From positions 1 through 64,000 of the forward strand of contig JAGFXW010000001.1 of assembly GCA_017861495.1 (NCBI GenBank): a DNA stretch of 64,000 bases. Reading direction: 5' to 3'. The position numbers were made by a program, and so were the translations under genes. The notes under the pieces were generated by a model. That model was not told the DNA's origin. It searched no databases and saw only the letters and a program-made list of their open reading frames with translations. Positions 26,646-35,459 of this stretch are shown piece after piece (positions within the stretch are counted from its first letter, which is position 1; every line of letters begins with the position of its first letter). The stretch comes from Bacillota bacterium. GTDB lineage: Bacteria; Bacillota_C; Negativicutes; CTSoil-072.

Positions 26646-28949
26646 TCACCATGCAGCCCGGTACCGAATGTCGTATTGATGATACCCGAAATGCAATCCG
26701 CTCTCATCGTATAAATGGTTCGTGCGGGCACCGTACTCCGCTCCGATAAGAAAGGCATGGTCAGCAGAAAAATCATGCCCGTATTCCAACCGGAAGAAAG
26801 GACTGAAGTCATTGGGATCCGGACGATCCCGTCCCCATTCCAGGCCGGTGGTCGCTTGCCAATATCCTTCCGGAATGACCCATTTTTCGGTGACGCCGGT
26901 TCCATACGCCTGACGCACGGTCGGACTTTCATATACAGTATCGACGCCATTGATCTGTTGGTATTTGAAATTGCTGCGTTTCCCATATACAAACCAGTCG
27001 AGGCTTTTTTTCTCTTTGCTGAGTAAGATGTGATCCCATCGCAAACCATAACCGTTTACCCGGTTTCCATCGCTGTAGAATTCCCGGCTCACATCGAAAG
27101 TGAACGAATCTTTGGCCCCAATGGCCCGTTGGAAGGCAACCGCATAATATTTGCTCATGATCCGTCCAAACCCTTCTATGTTTCCCGGATCCAAGGCCTG
27201 AACATCCAGGACGGGCGATTTGCCGAAGTTAACATTCAAATGAGTACGGTCGTCCCAATAATACCGGTTCGAAATACGATAGCTGGTAAAAGACCCATTG
27301 TTTTGGTAATTATCCAGCCACATTTCCCCTTCGTACCGTATTCCGGTATAACGCAACCCGACCGACTGGTTGCGGAGCGTGGCACTTTCACCGGCCGGTT
27401 TATCCATGATATGGTTCGAACCAAGGGCAGCCAGGACCGAATAACTGCCGCCGATATTCTGCTCAGCCGCTATCCAAACCTCATTGGAATCGATCCCTTT
27501 GTAGTTGTCGCTATGAGTAAAGCCGGCATATAAACCGCCGCGGCGGCGGTTTTCAAAATCGGCAAGAGCGGCTTGCGCCACTGCATTGCGGCTATATTTT
27601 TCCCGCAATATACCCGCAGCCGCACCGGCTGCCCGGTAGTCTCCGACGGAAGCCGCCGTTTGTACGCGGCCCGCATTGCCGGCGATCTCCCCGCCCGGCA
27701 GTTTTGCCAGATAATCAAACTGTTCATACGCCTGCCGCGGCATGCCATGATCAACCAGCACAGTGGCCAGTTCCTGACGAAAAACCGGAACATCCGGAAA
27801 ACGTTCCAGAACCAGGCCATATACCGCTTGACCGGCCGCATACCGGCCTTGGCCGATCAGCGCATAAGCATCATCCAACACAACAGCGGCCAATTGCGGC
27901 TTCGCATCCAAAGCCTGCCGATAATACGCCAGTCCCTGCCCTGTTTTTCCCTGCGCGACGCGGGAATAGGCCAGCCCCAATTGAGCGTCTGTCGAATTGG
28001 GTTCGCGCTGAATAATATGTTGATAGCATTTTTCCGCCGGTTGGAACTGACCGTTGCGCAGATACGAATCTGCCAGGGCCTGCAGGCCAAAAACCGGTAC
28101 CTTCCCATAATCCGGCCATAAGCGTTCGCCCTCTGCAATCGCCGCTTTATAGTCCGAATTCAACCGCAGAGCCAGCAGATAATCGCTCTGCATCCAAACA
28201 TCGGCCGTCTTGTCCTGAATGTACGGTTTTAACAGCAGCACAGCGCGTCCCTGATCACCGGACCGGATATGCGAGATTGCCAGTTGGTAATCAATCTGCC
28301 GTTTTTGCGCAATCCCTTCCGCGCCCGGTTTTACCAGGCTTGCGGCACGCTGGAAATCCGCAATGGCCGGTGCGTATTCCCGCCCCAGCATCCGCATGGA
28401 AGCGCGGCTCAAATAGACCTCCAGGTCGTCCGGATTTTGGGTCAGCAGTTTGTCATAGATTGCATAGCCGGCGGCGTTCCCCATGCGGATAAGCGATTGC
28501 GCGTCCCCTATCACCGCTTTATGGTTTCCGTTGGCCGCAGCTTCATGAAACAATTTTTGCGCCGCTTTATAATCACCCATTTGATAGTAAGCTCCGGCAG
28601 CGCTGGATTTTACATAATCCGGAACCGAAGACACCTTCAACGTTTCAAACAGTTCAATCGCGGAACGATTATTTCCCGACCAGTTTAATACGGTAATATA
28701 ATCAAATAAAATAGCCGGTTCAGTGGGATATCGTTGCACAAGCTGCTTGAAAATTTCCAACGAAGCGGAAAACTGTCCGTCTTGCGCCAATGCAACCGCA
28801 TATTCTTTGGCGGTCGCAGCATTTTCCGTATTTTGATTGTACGCAGTTTGTTTTCGCAGCAAATCAGAGGTATCGGCTGCATAAACCGTTCCCAAATTGG
28901 CCAATAATAAGGTAACACATAATCCGGATGCCCATTTGCGCATTCCCAT
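26646..28949 (-). CDS. pgaA: Outer-membrane poly-GlcNAc exporter PgaA
   Basis: About 767 residues. Signal peptide (LCVTLLLANLGTVYAA), then tetratricopeptide repeats to about residue 450 (for example YPTEPAILFDYITVLNWSGN), then a C-terminal beta-barrel rich in aromatic alternating strands with NFGKSPVLDVQALDPGN. PgaA is the outer-membrane porin of the system, so the operon needs a diderm cell. The ATG at 28949 has GGTGG six bases away; a TTG six codons upstream is the longest option. A matching promoter lies at 29009-29037. Confidence 0.92.
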   Translation of the reverse strand: MGMRKWASGLCVTLLLANLGTVYAADTSDLLRKQTAYNQNTENAATAKEYAVALAQDGQFSASLEIFKQLVQRYPTEPAILFDYITVLNWSGNNRSAIELFETLKVSSVPDYVKSSAAGAYYQMGDYKAAQKLFHEAAANGNHKAVIGDAQSLIRMGNAAGYAIYDKLLTQNPDDLEVYLSRASMRMLGREYAPAIADFQRAASLVKPGAEGIAQKRQIDYQLAISHIRSGDQGRAVLLLKPYIQDKTADVWMQSDYLLALRLNSDYKAAIAEGERLWPDYGKVPVFGLQALADSYLRNGQFQPAEKCYQHIIQREPNSTDAQLGLAYSRVAQGKTGQGLAYYRQALDAKPQLAAVVLDDAYALIGQGRYAAGQAVYGLVLERFPDVPVFRQELATVLVDHGMPRQAYEQFDYLAKLPGGEIAGNAGRVQTAASVGDYRAAGAAAGILREKYSRNAVAQAALADFENRRRGGLYAGFTHSDNYKGIDSNEVWIAAEQNIGGSYSVLAALGSNHIMDKPAGESATLRNQSVGLRYTGIRYEGEMWLDNYQNNGSFTSYRISNRYYWDDRTHLNVNFGKSPVLDVQALDPGNIEGFGRIMSKYYAVAFQRAIGAKDSFTFDVSREFYSDGNRVNGYGLRWDHILLSKEKKSLDWFVYGKRSNFKYQQINGVDTVYESPTVRQAYGTGVTEKWVIPEGYWQATTGLEWGRDRPDPNDFSPFFRLEYGHDFSADHAFLIGAEYGARTNHLYDESGLHFGYHQYDIRYRAAW

Positions 28950-29008
28950 ATTTGTCCACCATCCCAAACATAGAATTTCATAATAATTATTTCCTAGTTA
29001 TTTATTCC

Positions 29009-29037
29009 ATTTTAGAAGATTTTTCCCTGCTTAGCAA
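29009..29037 (-). promoter_or_regulatory. Probable pgaABCD promoter
   Basis: On the minus strand TTGCTA (-35, 29032-29037) and TAAAAT (-10, 29009-29014) are separated by exactly 17 bp. Transcription would start near 29002, giving a leader of about 50 nt before pgaA. Direct pattern match; not tested. Confidence 0.6.
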
Positions 29038-29047
29038 CCTATTTTTT

Positions 29048-29100
29048 AGAGTGTGTCGAGGGGTGTAGTGTGTTGCGGGGACGGGGTTGCGAAACACTCT
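29048..29100. repeat. REP-like palindromic element 1
   Basis: Ends AGAGTGT and ACACTCT are inverted repeats around a G-rich core containing GGGGACGGGGTTG. The same core recurs at 29162-29203. Such GGGGACGG-type palindromes are common dispersed repeats in Firmicutes, often linked to IS200-like RAYT transposases. Here it abuts the pga promoter. Confidence 0.55.
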
Positions 29101-29111
29101 TTTACAGCAAC

Positions 29112-29137
29112 AAAAAAAGCCGTCATTGGCAGACGGC
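29112..29137 (-). terminator. Rho-independent terminator after the small envelope operon
   Basis: On the minus strand GCCGTC-loop-GACGGC is followed by TTTTTTTG. It sits between the two REP-like elements, about 75 bp past the stop at 29211, and insulates the pga promoter. Confidence 0.85.
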
Positions 29138-29161
29138 TGCAATACAGATTGACTTTTTCGA

Positions 29162-29203
29162 GTGTGTATCAGGGGGACGGGGTTGTGACACACCTGTCCC
29201 TGA
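29162..29203. repeat. REP-like palindromic element 2
   Basis: GTGTGT and ACACAC form one inverted pair; TCAGGGGGAC and GTCCCTGA form a second. It shares GGGGACGGGGTTG-type core sequence with element 1. Confidence 0.5.
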
Positions 29204-29210
29204 CGCCACG

Positions 29211-29573
29211 TCATTTCCGTAAAAAAATCCCTCGTAAAATATCGCTGATCATTTTTGCGTAGGCCACGAAGGTTTCCAGGTTTGCCTGCAGGTCATCCAC
29301 TGTATCGGTTACCTCTGTCTGCAACACATGGAAGGCCTCGCCGGTCTGATCCACCATTTCGTTCAGACTGACACTCAGTGCGTTCACATTTTCCAGAGTT
29401 TCCGGCAGCAGGGTCAGCACCTTGCGAACATCCCTGTCATGATCGTCAAGAACTGTCCGCACTTGGCTGACAACCCCCAATACCTGGCGCAATACGGCAA
29501 CCAAATAGACGCCTATCGCAACACCTACAAGAATACAAAGAAAAAGTCCAAGGTCGTATAACGAAATATACAT
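29211..29573 (-). CDS. DUF948-like membrane-anchored coiled-coil protein
   Basis: 120 residues from an ATG preceded by AAGGAGGGCTGTCG. One N-terminal helix (LGLFLCILVGVAIGVYLVAVL) is followed by a long heptad-rich helix with several Asp/Thr/Leu positions (RTVLDDHDRDVRKVLTLL; LQTEVTDTVDDLQANLETF). This matches small DUF948-type proteins often found next to YtxH proteins, as here. The function is unknown; an envelope or stress role is usual for such pairs. Confidence 0.65.
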   Translation of the reverse strand: MYISLYDLGLFLCILVGVAIGVYLVAVLRQVLGVVSQVRTVLDDHDRDVRKVLTLLPETLENVNALSVSLNEMVDQTGEAFHVLQTEVTDTVDDLQANLETFVAYAKMISDILRGIFLRK

Positions 29574-29664
29574 CGACAGCCCTCCTTTTCGGCGATTGAA
29601 AAAGGCCAATTCAACTTTTTTGAACAGCCTTTACTTTTATGACGAATATACGCTGCATTCATCA

Positions 29665-29692
29665 AACGGACGGGCATTCCTGCCCGCCCGTT
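29665..29692 (-). terminator. Stem-loop after the YtxH gene
   Basis: AACGGGCGGGCA and TGCCCGTCCGTT pair almost perfectly around a four-base loop on the minus strand. Only a short T-run (TTTG) follows, so termination may be partial and the DUF948-like gene downstream may still be transcribed. Confidence 0.6.
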
Positions 29693-29696
29693 AATT

Positions 29697-30011
29697 CTAT
29701 TCTTTGATTTCTTTAACTTCTTCCGCTGCGCCGGTCATCTGGGCTTTCTTCTCCTGTATCTTTTCTTTTACTTCGTCGACTTTTTCCTTGGCCATTTCCA
29801 TCACTTCTTTGGCTTTGTCCGGAAGTTCTTTAGCGGCGTTGGCAATGTCTTCGCGGGTTTCCTTACCGGATTTCGGTGCTAGAAGGACACCGGCCATAGC
29901 TCCTACCGTCAAACCGATAGCTGCGCCTACTGCCGCGTCTTTGACGGCTTGTTTACGAGCCTTTTGCCGGCGGACTTTTTTGCCTTTTTCAATCAATTCA
30001 ATGAGAGACAT
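29697..30011 (-). CDS. YtxH-domain protein
   Basis: 104 residues. A short basic N-terminus (KGKKVRRQKARKQAVKD) is followed by a Gly/Ala-rich helix GAAIGLTVGAMAGVLLAPKSGKETRED, the YtxH signature, then a Lys/Glu-rich helix to the end. ATG with GGAGGTGTAAGAC. YtxH proteins are small, general-stress-related membrane proteins in Firmicutes. It lies with a DUF948-like gene downstream, a frequent pairing. Confidence 0.85.
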   Translation of the reverse strand: MSLIELIEKGKKVRRQKARKQAVKDAAVGAAIGLTVGAMAGVLLAPKSGKETREDIANAAKELPDKAKEVMEMAKEKVDEVKEKIQEKKAQMTGAAEEVKEIKE

Positions 30012-30119
30012 GTCTTACACCTCCAGCATGTTTTGCATTATTGAATACATAGCAACTATTCGCAGCGCGGACGGCATAATCCTCTTGGAATTGCAAATTT
30101 TTTCAATTTTTTCTGTTTC

Positions 30120-30168
30120 CTGTTGGCTTAAGCGGCAAAAGTGACAACTTCGCCGGTTTAGCCAACAG
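30120..30168. repeat. Stem-loop after the small outer-membrane protein gene
   Basis: CTGTTGGCT and AGCCAACAG are perfect 9-bp arms, with further partial pairing of TAAGCGGC and GCCGGTTTA inside. It begins eight bases past the stop at 30176. No U-tract follows on the minus strand, so it may protect the 3' end rather than terminate. Confidence 0.5.
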
Positions 30169-30175
30169 TTGTATC

Positions 30176-30661
30176 CTAGAATTTATACGTTAACCCAGCG
30201 CCGACACGATGTTTGTCATTGCCGGCATCCGGCATGAAAGAACGGAAATAAACGTTGGCGCCCAGGTCACTGGTAATATTGTACGTAGCGCCGGCTTGCA
30301 CTTCGGTGAATTCATCAGCAAAAATTACATACGCGTGACCATCCCATTTATTGTCTAATGCTCCAGTCACACCAACACCCAAATAGGTTGAGCCGCTGCT
30401 GTAATCCCGGTGTCCGATAATCCCCCGGAAATTATTCGTAAAGTTGTATTGTCCGTAAAGATCGGTTGAACTATCATCGTTTAAATCGATACTCTGCAAA
30501 CCGACCGTTATACGGCTGCCGACTTTATTCTCAATGTACAGGTTGTCATTTGAAACACCAACTGCCGTTTGTCCGGTTGCCAGGTCATTGAGCGGCGCAG
30601 CCATTACGGTACCAAGACCCATAACAAGAAGAGCAACTGTAATACAAATGATTTTTTTCAA
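30176..30661 (-). CDS. Small outer-membrane beta-barrel protein
   Basis: 161 residues from a TTG start with AGGGGG upstream. Signal peptide (KKIICITVALLVMGLGTVMAA), then alternating strands with Gly and aromatic turns (GIIGHRDYSSGSTYLGVGV; EVQAGATYNITSDLGANVYF) and a final strand VGAGLTYKF ending in Phe, the outer-membrane sorting signal. It looks like an eight-strand barrel of unknown function. Further evidence for a diderm cell. Confidence 0.75.
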   Translation of the reverse strand: MKKIICITVALLVMGLGTVMAAPLNDLATGQTAVGVSNDNLYIENKVGSRITVGLQSIDLNDDSSTDLYGQYNFTNNFRGIIGHRDYSSGSTYLGVGVTGALDNKWDGHAYVIFADEFTEVQAGATYNITSDLGANVYFRSFMPDAGNDKHRVGAGLTYKF

Positions 30662-30724
30662 TCGAAAAACCCCCTGTCGTTTTTTATTTATTTCCCGGCA
30701 ATAAACCTGTTTTCCCAATCCGGT

Positions 30725-30967
30725 TCATTCCTCTTTCCGGTTAGCGCCGGAGAGGTTTGTATTGCGGATTTTATCAATCTGGCCTACAGGCTTCGGTGCA
30801 AGCGGCGCGGTTTTCCGCTCGGCCGGCAGCCCGGAAACTACGGGCTGCATAAGATGTTTCTCCCCACACATACCGTTTTTTTGCGGTTCCATTTCCTTCT
30901 CGGAAGCGTTGCCGGATCCACCCCCTTCCGCCGAAGGTGCGTTAAAAAATAAGTTTCTTTGATTCAT
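30725..30967 (-). CDS. Small hypothetical protein
   Basis: 80 residues, hydrophilic, rich in Gly, Pro, Lys and Glu, with no signal peptide or helix. The case for coding rests on a good ribosome site (AGGAGG, nine bases before ATG) and a position just before the outer-membrane protein gene. No family recognised; it may be disordered. Confidence 0.45.
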   Translation of the reverse strand: MNQRNLFFNAPSAEGGGSGNASEKEMEPQKNGMCGEKHLMQPVVSGLPAERKTAPLAPKPVGQIDKIRNTNLSGANRKEE

Positions 30968-31081
30968 TCCCGTTTGCCTCCTATTTTTCCTTCTTTTTTC
31001 TGAACATTCTTGTTTTTATTAGCCTCCTTACCTTACAGCAAAAAAGCTCATGCGCCTGCGGTTTGTTTGCAGACTGCCGAA

Positions 31082-32233
31082 TTATCCCTCAATGATTTGA
31101 ATTACTTTTTTCCGGTAGGTCTCAAAAGAAAACGTTCTTGCCCGCTCTGCCGCTTTTGCTTTATAGTAATTGGTGCGTTCGCGGTTCGTGAGCAGTTCAA
31201 CTATCGCTTCGGCAAGCATTTTGTCTTTTTGGGGTTCATGGCTTTCATCCGCGGCAAACGGCGGTACCAGTACGCCATAATCAACATATTCTATTTTCTC
31301 AGCAGTTTTATCTTCGAAGGTTTCCGTCAAAATTTCACGCGGCCCCGTCTTGCAATCAGTCGCCACCACAGGAAGGCCGCAGGCCATGGCCTCTACCAGC
31401 GTGTTGGGAAACCCTTCATTAATGGACGACAGCACATAAAGATCGCATTTCGCCTCATAGCGGAAAGGATTCGGCTGAAAACCAACAAAGGTGACATGGC
31501 CAGCCAGCCCCATTTTCCGGCTGTGTTCCTGCAAGGCGGTCATTTCATCGCCATCGCCCACCAGAAGCAGTTTAGCCTGGGGTATTTCCTTTACGACATG
31601 AGCCATCGCATTGATCAAGTGGCGGAATCCTTTTACTTCCTGCATTCGTCCTACACTGACAACTACGGGAGAATGGAACGCCACGGAAACCGGCTCCTTG
31701 GCCCCCTCGATAATTGCCGCAATATTATAGGGATTATGCAGCGTCTTTACTTTGGCGGCAGGGATATTATAAAGGTCCGCCAAATCCGCCGACAGTTTTT
31801 GGGCAACGGTTATGACGGTGTCCGCTTTACCGAATACCAGTTTGCCGATGATTTTATCCCAGCGAGACCGGGTCAGGGCGCCATAACCGTGGACAGATAC
31901 CAGGATCTTGTCAGACGCCCGGGAAAGCACGTTGACAAAGTTCGCCGAGGTGCCCAGCGATAGGGTAATATCAATGTTGTGTTCCCGTTTCAGCCTTTGC
32001 AGCGCACGGGCGCGGCGCAGAAGGTTGACCATCTTGTTGAACGTGCCGGTTACCGGAGGAAGCTCCAAATTCAACAAGGTTCCGCCAAATTCATAATTGC
32101 ACTCCTGTTTGTTAAATATGACAAGAATCGTATTATAATCCTTTTGCAGAATATCCGCCGTATTGATGGCAATTCTTTCCTGGCCGCCGATGCCAATATT
32201 TGCAACCAGCACCAAAAGGTTTTTCCTCTCCAT
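31082..32233 (-). CDS. GT4 glycosyltransferase (copy a)
   Basis: 383 residues of a GT-B fold. N-terminal VANIGIGGQERIAINTADIL, donor-domain SVGRMQEVKGFRHLI, and the E-x7-E region SINEGFPNTLVEAMACGLPVVATD are typical of GT4. It transfers a sugar from a nucleotide sugar in the cytoplasm. The ATG at 32233 has AAGGTGGA seven bases away. It is last in the duplicated cassette, 66 bp after a TupA-like gene. Substrate unknown. Confidence 0.88.
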   Translation of the reverse strand: MERKNLLVLVANIGIGGQERIAINTADILQKDYNTILVIFNKQECNYEFGGTLLNLELPPVTGTFNKMVNLLRRARALQRLKREHNIDITLSLGTSANFVNVLSRASDKILVSVHGYGALTRSRWDKIIGKLVFGKADTVITVAQKLSADLADLYNIPAAKVKTLHNPYNIAAIIEGAKEPVSVAFHSPVVVSVGRMQEVKGFRHLINAMAHVVKEIPQAKLLLVGDGDEMTALQEHSRKMGLAGHVTFVGFQPNPFRYEAKCDLYVLSSINEGFPNTLVEAMACGLPVVATDCKTGPREILTETFEDKTAEKIEYVDYGVLVPPFAADESHEPQKDKMLAEAIVELLTNRERTNYYKAKAAERARTFSFETYRKKVIQIIEG

Positions 32234-32299
32234 ACTCCAGTCCACCTTTTTTTGCAGTCTTACCGCATGCCAAAAACGGCTTGCACAGCAGACATGGCA

Positions 32300-33379
32300 T
32301 CATTCATCTTCTATGGCCAGCAGGTCAATCCAGCTGCCCATCTTATACGCCCACTCCTCCGGCTCGATATTGTTGCAGCCTCCCGCATGATAAAAGGTGA
32401 TTTCGCCAAAGTAGATGCCGCCATCGATGTTGTATAAATCAACCCGGCAATGAGGAAATGGTTTGGACAGGATTTCCGCATAACTGCGCATGACAGCAAA
32501 ATTATCCGGCTTTGGCACCAATTCCGTCGGAAAAGTTTGATGGTCGACTTCTATTTTTACATTGAGCAGGTTCAAATTCTCATCATAGACATTCCCGCGC
32601 GAATCAAAACGGTGCGACCCGTCTTCGGCGCAGATATCGATATCGAGGAGGATACAGCGCACAACGCCATGAAAGCAGAGAAACCGGTAGTCAACGAGAG
32701 GAGAGTTATCCTTGTTTTTTAATACTTTTTCGCAGATGATTTTCGGCGGGATGTCCTTGTAATTCCATTCGCGGGATTGGAAGTAGTAATTTTCGGTCAG
32801 CGCCCGGTCAAGTTCTTTGTGCACCTTCTCCTTGGGAAATGTATTTTTATTGGCACAGAGGAAATTACTGCCGCTGGCATGGTTGCACTTGAGAAAAAAC
32901 TCATCGGGCAAAACGTCATAATCGATATCTTCCGTTTTTTCGTATACGCCGTATAATTCCGTCAAAATATGGTCCAATCCGCACGCCCTCACATATTCGC
33001 GCACCCGATACTTGTCGGTGCAGAGCGTCAACAGCGGATTTCGATAATGCAGCTTCAACCACCACAGCTTTTCGTCAAAGGTTTGCGGATTCCTTATATT
33101 CAAAGCCCGGCCCGTGTTTTCACGGTATTTGTTTTTGGCAAAAGTTTCGTCGTCGACCTCTTTGGTAACAGTCATTTTTATACGGTTTGCCTGTAGATAC
33201 AGTTTGGTAAGCCATTTGCTTTTATAAGACAGCGTTCTGATAAATAGCTTCAGCTTATGGTTCACGCGGATTTTTTTTGCAACCGCTATTTTTATATACT
33301 CTGCCTGCCGATACAGTTTGACCAGCAGTTCATTATTATCCGCTATTTTTTGCAGCAGTACCTTCAATTCATACTTCAC
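32300..33379 (-). CDS. TupA-like ATP-grasp protein (copy a)
   Basis: 359 residues. From about residue 85 it matches the TupA-like ATP-grasp family: NKYRENTGRALNIRNPQTFDE, TDKYRVREYV, FLKCNHASGSN (nucleotide-binding loop), and LVDYRFLCFHGVVRCILLD (metal-binding region). TupA of Bacillus makes the amino-acid part of teichuronopeptide, so this enzyme may join an amino acid to a uronic acid; that is inferred. The first 80 residues contain an internal repeat (LFIRTLSYKSKWLTKLY) absent from copy b. GTG start after GGGGGGAG. Confidence 0.75.
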   Translation of the reverse strand: MKYELKVLLQKIADNNELLVKLYRQAEYIKIAVAKKIRVNHKLKLFIRTLSYKSKWLTKLYLQANRIKMTVTKEVDDETFAKNKYRENTGRALNIRNPQTFDEKLWWLKLHYRNPLLTLCTDKYRVREYVRACGLDHILTELYGVYEKTEDIDYDVLPDEFFLKCNHASGSNFLCANKNTFPKEKVHKELDRALTENYYFQSREWNYKDIPPKIICEKVLKNKDNSPLVDYRFLCFHGVVRCILLDIDICAEDGSHRFDSRGNVYDENLNLLNVKIEVDHQTFPTELVPKPDNFAVMRSYAEILSKPFPHCRVDLYNIDGGIYFGEITFYHAGGCNNIEPEEWAYKMGSWIDLLAIEDE

Positions 33380-33437
33380 CCGGCTCCCCCCCTTTCAGCG
33401 CCAATCCTTTCCGGCAATATTCCGGGATATCGCGCTT

Positions 33438-34223
33438 TCATGATCTTGCGATCTTCGCACCGGCGGTAATTGTTCTCATCTTTTTGTATACCGGATAAAG
33501 AAAGCCAACAATATTGTCATGAATAATTCCATATATTCTTTCCTGCCGCATCGCTTGAGCCAAGGGCAGACGGGGAAGTTGGCAGGCGCTCTGAAAATCA
33601 ATGACAAACCGGTCGTTCTGTTGTAAAAATTTTTCCGTTGTCAGGAAAATCTCTTCCGGCGCCGTGTTGGGGTGAAAACAGACTGTCGACAAACCCCAAA
33701 GGACTCTTGGTTTTGCCTCGCGGCAGGGAACAATGGTCAGCCCATGCCAGTCGTAGGGAGCAGTGGCGGATCCGATCGTAATGTAGCGAAACCCGGACTC
33801 CCGCAAGGCTTTCAAAGTATTCTCGTCAACCGTATCCGAGGGAGCCATGAACAGGTCGGTGGCCAGATCCTGCGCTTTCAGGATTGCAATGCCTTTTTGG
33901 ATTTTATCGAGCTGTTCCGGATAAGGAAGTCCGGCAAATTCACTTTGTCCCGCATTGTTAAATATTCCCCGGTCTTTTGTTGCGTAAACATGGGTATAGC
34001 CATGCATGGCGATCTTCCAGCCCTGATTTTTCAGCCGGCGCATACGACCCCAAAAATCAGGCAATTCTTCGCAGGGCTTTAGATCATCATCCTGGTTGTC
34101 GGGAACAATTCCAATAATGGGCTTTATATGATAACAGTCAAAGAGGTCCTGGAACCGCCTGAATTTCTCATAATTCATCCGCGGACAAATATCGTCCATA
34201 CGAAACAGTACATGAAACGCCAT
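33438..34223 (-). CDS. DUF2334-type polysaccharide deacetylase (copy a)
   Basis: 261 residues with the NodB-like signature of DUF2334: FRMDDICPRMN (metal Asp pair), IPxxQDDD-type loop GIVPDNQDDDL, and MHGYTHVY (His pair). Such proteins remove acetyl groups from amino sugars. No signal peptide is present, so it may act on a cytoplasmic intermediate. ATG after AAGGAGATG. Its paralog at 36574-37359 has the same length. In the operon it precedes TupA copy a. Confidence 0.8.
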   Translation of the reverse strand: MAFHVLFRMDDICPRMNYEKFRRFQDLFDCYHIKPIIGIVPDNQDDDLKPCEELPDFWGRMRRLKNQGWKIAMHGYTHVYATKDRGIFNNAGQSEFAGLPYPEQLDKIQKGIAILKAQDLATDLFMAPSDTVDENTLKALRESGFRYITIGSATAPYDWHGLTIVPCREAKPRVLWGLSTVCFHPNTAPEEIFLTTEKFLQQNDRFVIDFQSACQLPRLPLAQAMRQERIYGIIHDNIVGFLYPVYKKMRTITAGAKIARS

Positions 34224-34415
34224 CGTGCAACATCTCCTTCACCGTGCGTGATGTCATGCTGAAATCATCCGGATACTCCGGGACGGCAAGGACGCTCTTG
34301 GTATTTTCATAATTCTTCGTTTTTTCTGACATTTCCTGCTTCGGCTGATCTTTTTATCATAGCCGCGAGGCCCTTAATACACCCCGCACAACGGCAATAC
34401 TGAAAAAATACCGTC

Positions 34416-35384
34416 TTAGCCGTATTGATCCGTCTTTACGATCGACAAATCGATCCAGCTTCCCATCGTATACGCCCACGCTTCCGGCTCGATCTTGTTG
34501 CAGGCGCCTGCGTGATAAAAGGTGATTTCGCCGAAATAAATGTCCCCATCAATGTTGTATAAATCCACCCGGCAATGGGGAAACGGTTTGGACAGGATTT
34601 CCGCATAACTGCGCATGACGGCAAAATTCTCCGGCTTCGGCACCAATTCGGGCGGAAACGTTTGCCGGGTTACCCTGACGTTGAGCAAATCCAAATTTTC
34701 GTCATACACATTGCGCCGCGCATCATGGCGGTGCGATCCGTCTTCGGCGCAGGTATCGATGTCAAGGAAAATACAGCGCACAACGCCATGAAAGCAGAGA
34801 AATCGGTAGTCAATGAGCGGGGCGTTGTTCTTGCTTTTCAGCACTCTTTCGCATACTATTTTCGGGGGGATATCCTTATAATTCCATTCACGGGATTGAA
34901 AATAATAGTTTTCCTGCAGCGCCCGGTTCAGCTCCTTGTTCACCTTTTCCCTGGGAAACGTATCTTTATCGGTACAGAGAAAATTAAAGCCGCTGGCATG
35001 GTTGCACTTGAGAAAAAACTCATTGGGCAACGCGTCATAATTGATATCCTCCGCTTTTTCGTATACGCCGTATAATTCATTCAAAAGGTGGCCTAATCCG
35101 CACGCCTTGACGTATTCACGCACCCGGTACTTGTCCGAGCAGAGGGTCAGCAACGGATTTCGATAATTCAGTTTCAACCACCATAACTTCTCATCAAAGG
35201 TTTGCGGGTTGTCTAAATTCAACTCCCGGCCCGTATTTTCCCGGTATTTATTTTTGGCAAACGCTTCATCGTCAATTCCTTTGGTAACAGCCATTTTTAC
35301 ACGATTTGCTTCTTTATACAGTTTTGTCAGCATCTCGCTTTTCCGTGACAGCGTTCTGATCAATGTCTTCAACTCATGGTTCAT
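34416..35384 (-). CDS. TupA-like ATP-grasp protein (copy b)
   Basis: 322 residues, very similar to copy a: NKYRENTGRELNLDNPQTFDE, FLKCNHASGFN, LIDYRFLCFHGVVRCIFLD, and the C-terminal GEITFYHAGACNKIEPE. It lacks the extra N-terminal repeat of copy a. ATG after GAGGAGGGATTGAG. A 192-bp gap to the DUF2334 gene downstream holds no gene. Like copy a it may attach an amino acid or similar carboxyl/amine partner to a sugar unit. Confidence 0.75.
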   Translation of the reverse strand: MNHELKTLIRTLSRKSEMLTKLYKEANRVKMAVTKGIDDEAFAKNKYRENTGRELNLDNPQTFDEKLWWLKLNYRNPLLTLCSDKYRVREYVKACGLGHLLNELYGVYEKAEDINYDALPNEFFLKCNHASGFNFLCTDKDTFPREKVNKELNRALQENYYFQSREWNYKDIPPKIVCERVLKSKNNAPLIDYRFLCFHGVVRCIFLDIDTCAEDGSHRHDARRNVYDENLDLLNVRVTRQTFPPELVPKPENFAVMRSYAEILSKPFPHCRVDLYNIDGDIYFGEITFYHAGACNKIEPEAWAYTMGSWIDLSIVKTDQYG

Positions 35385-35459
35385 CTCAATCCCTCCTCAT
35401 AATCCATGGCCCGCTGTTCTTTCCCGCCAGGCGGCCGGAGGCGTATCGTTTCCTTCTTG

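Noticed and set aside
24946..28970. Several long antisense and alternative-frame reading frames across pgaA and pgaB
   Set aside because: They are shadows of high-GC codon use in real genes; products show no motifs and no ribosome sites.
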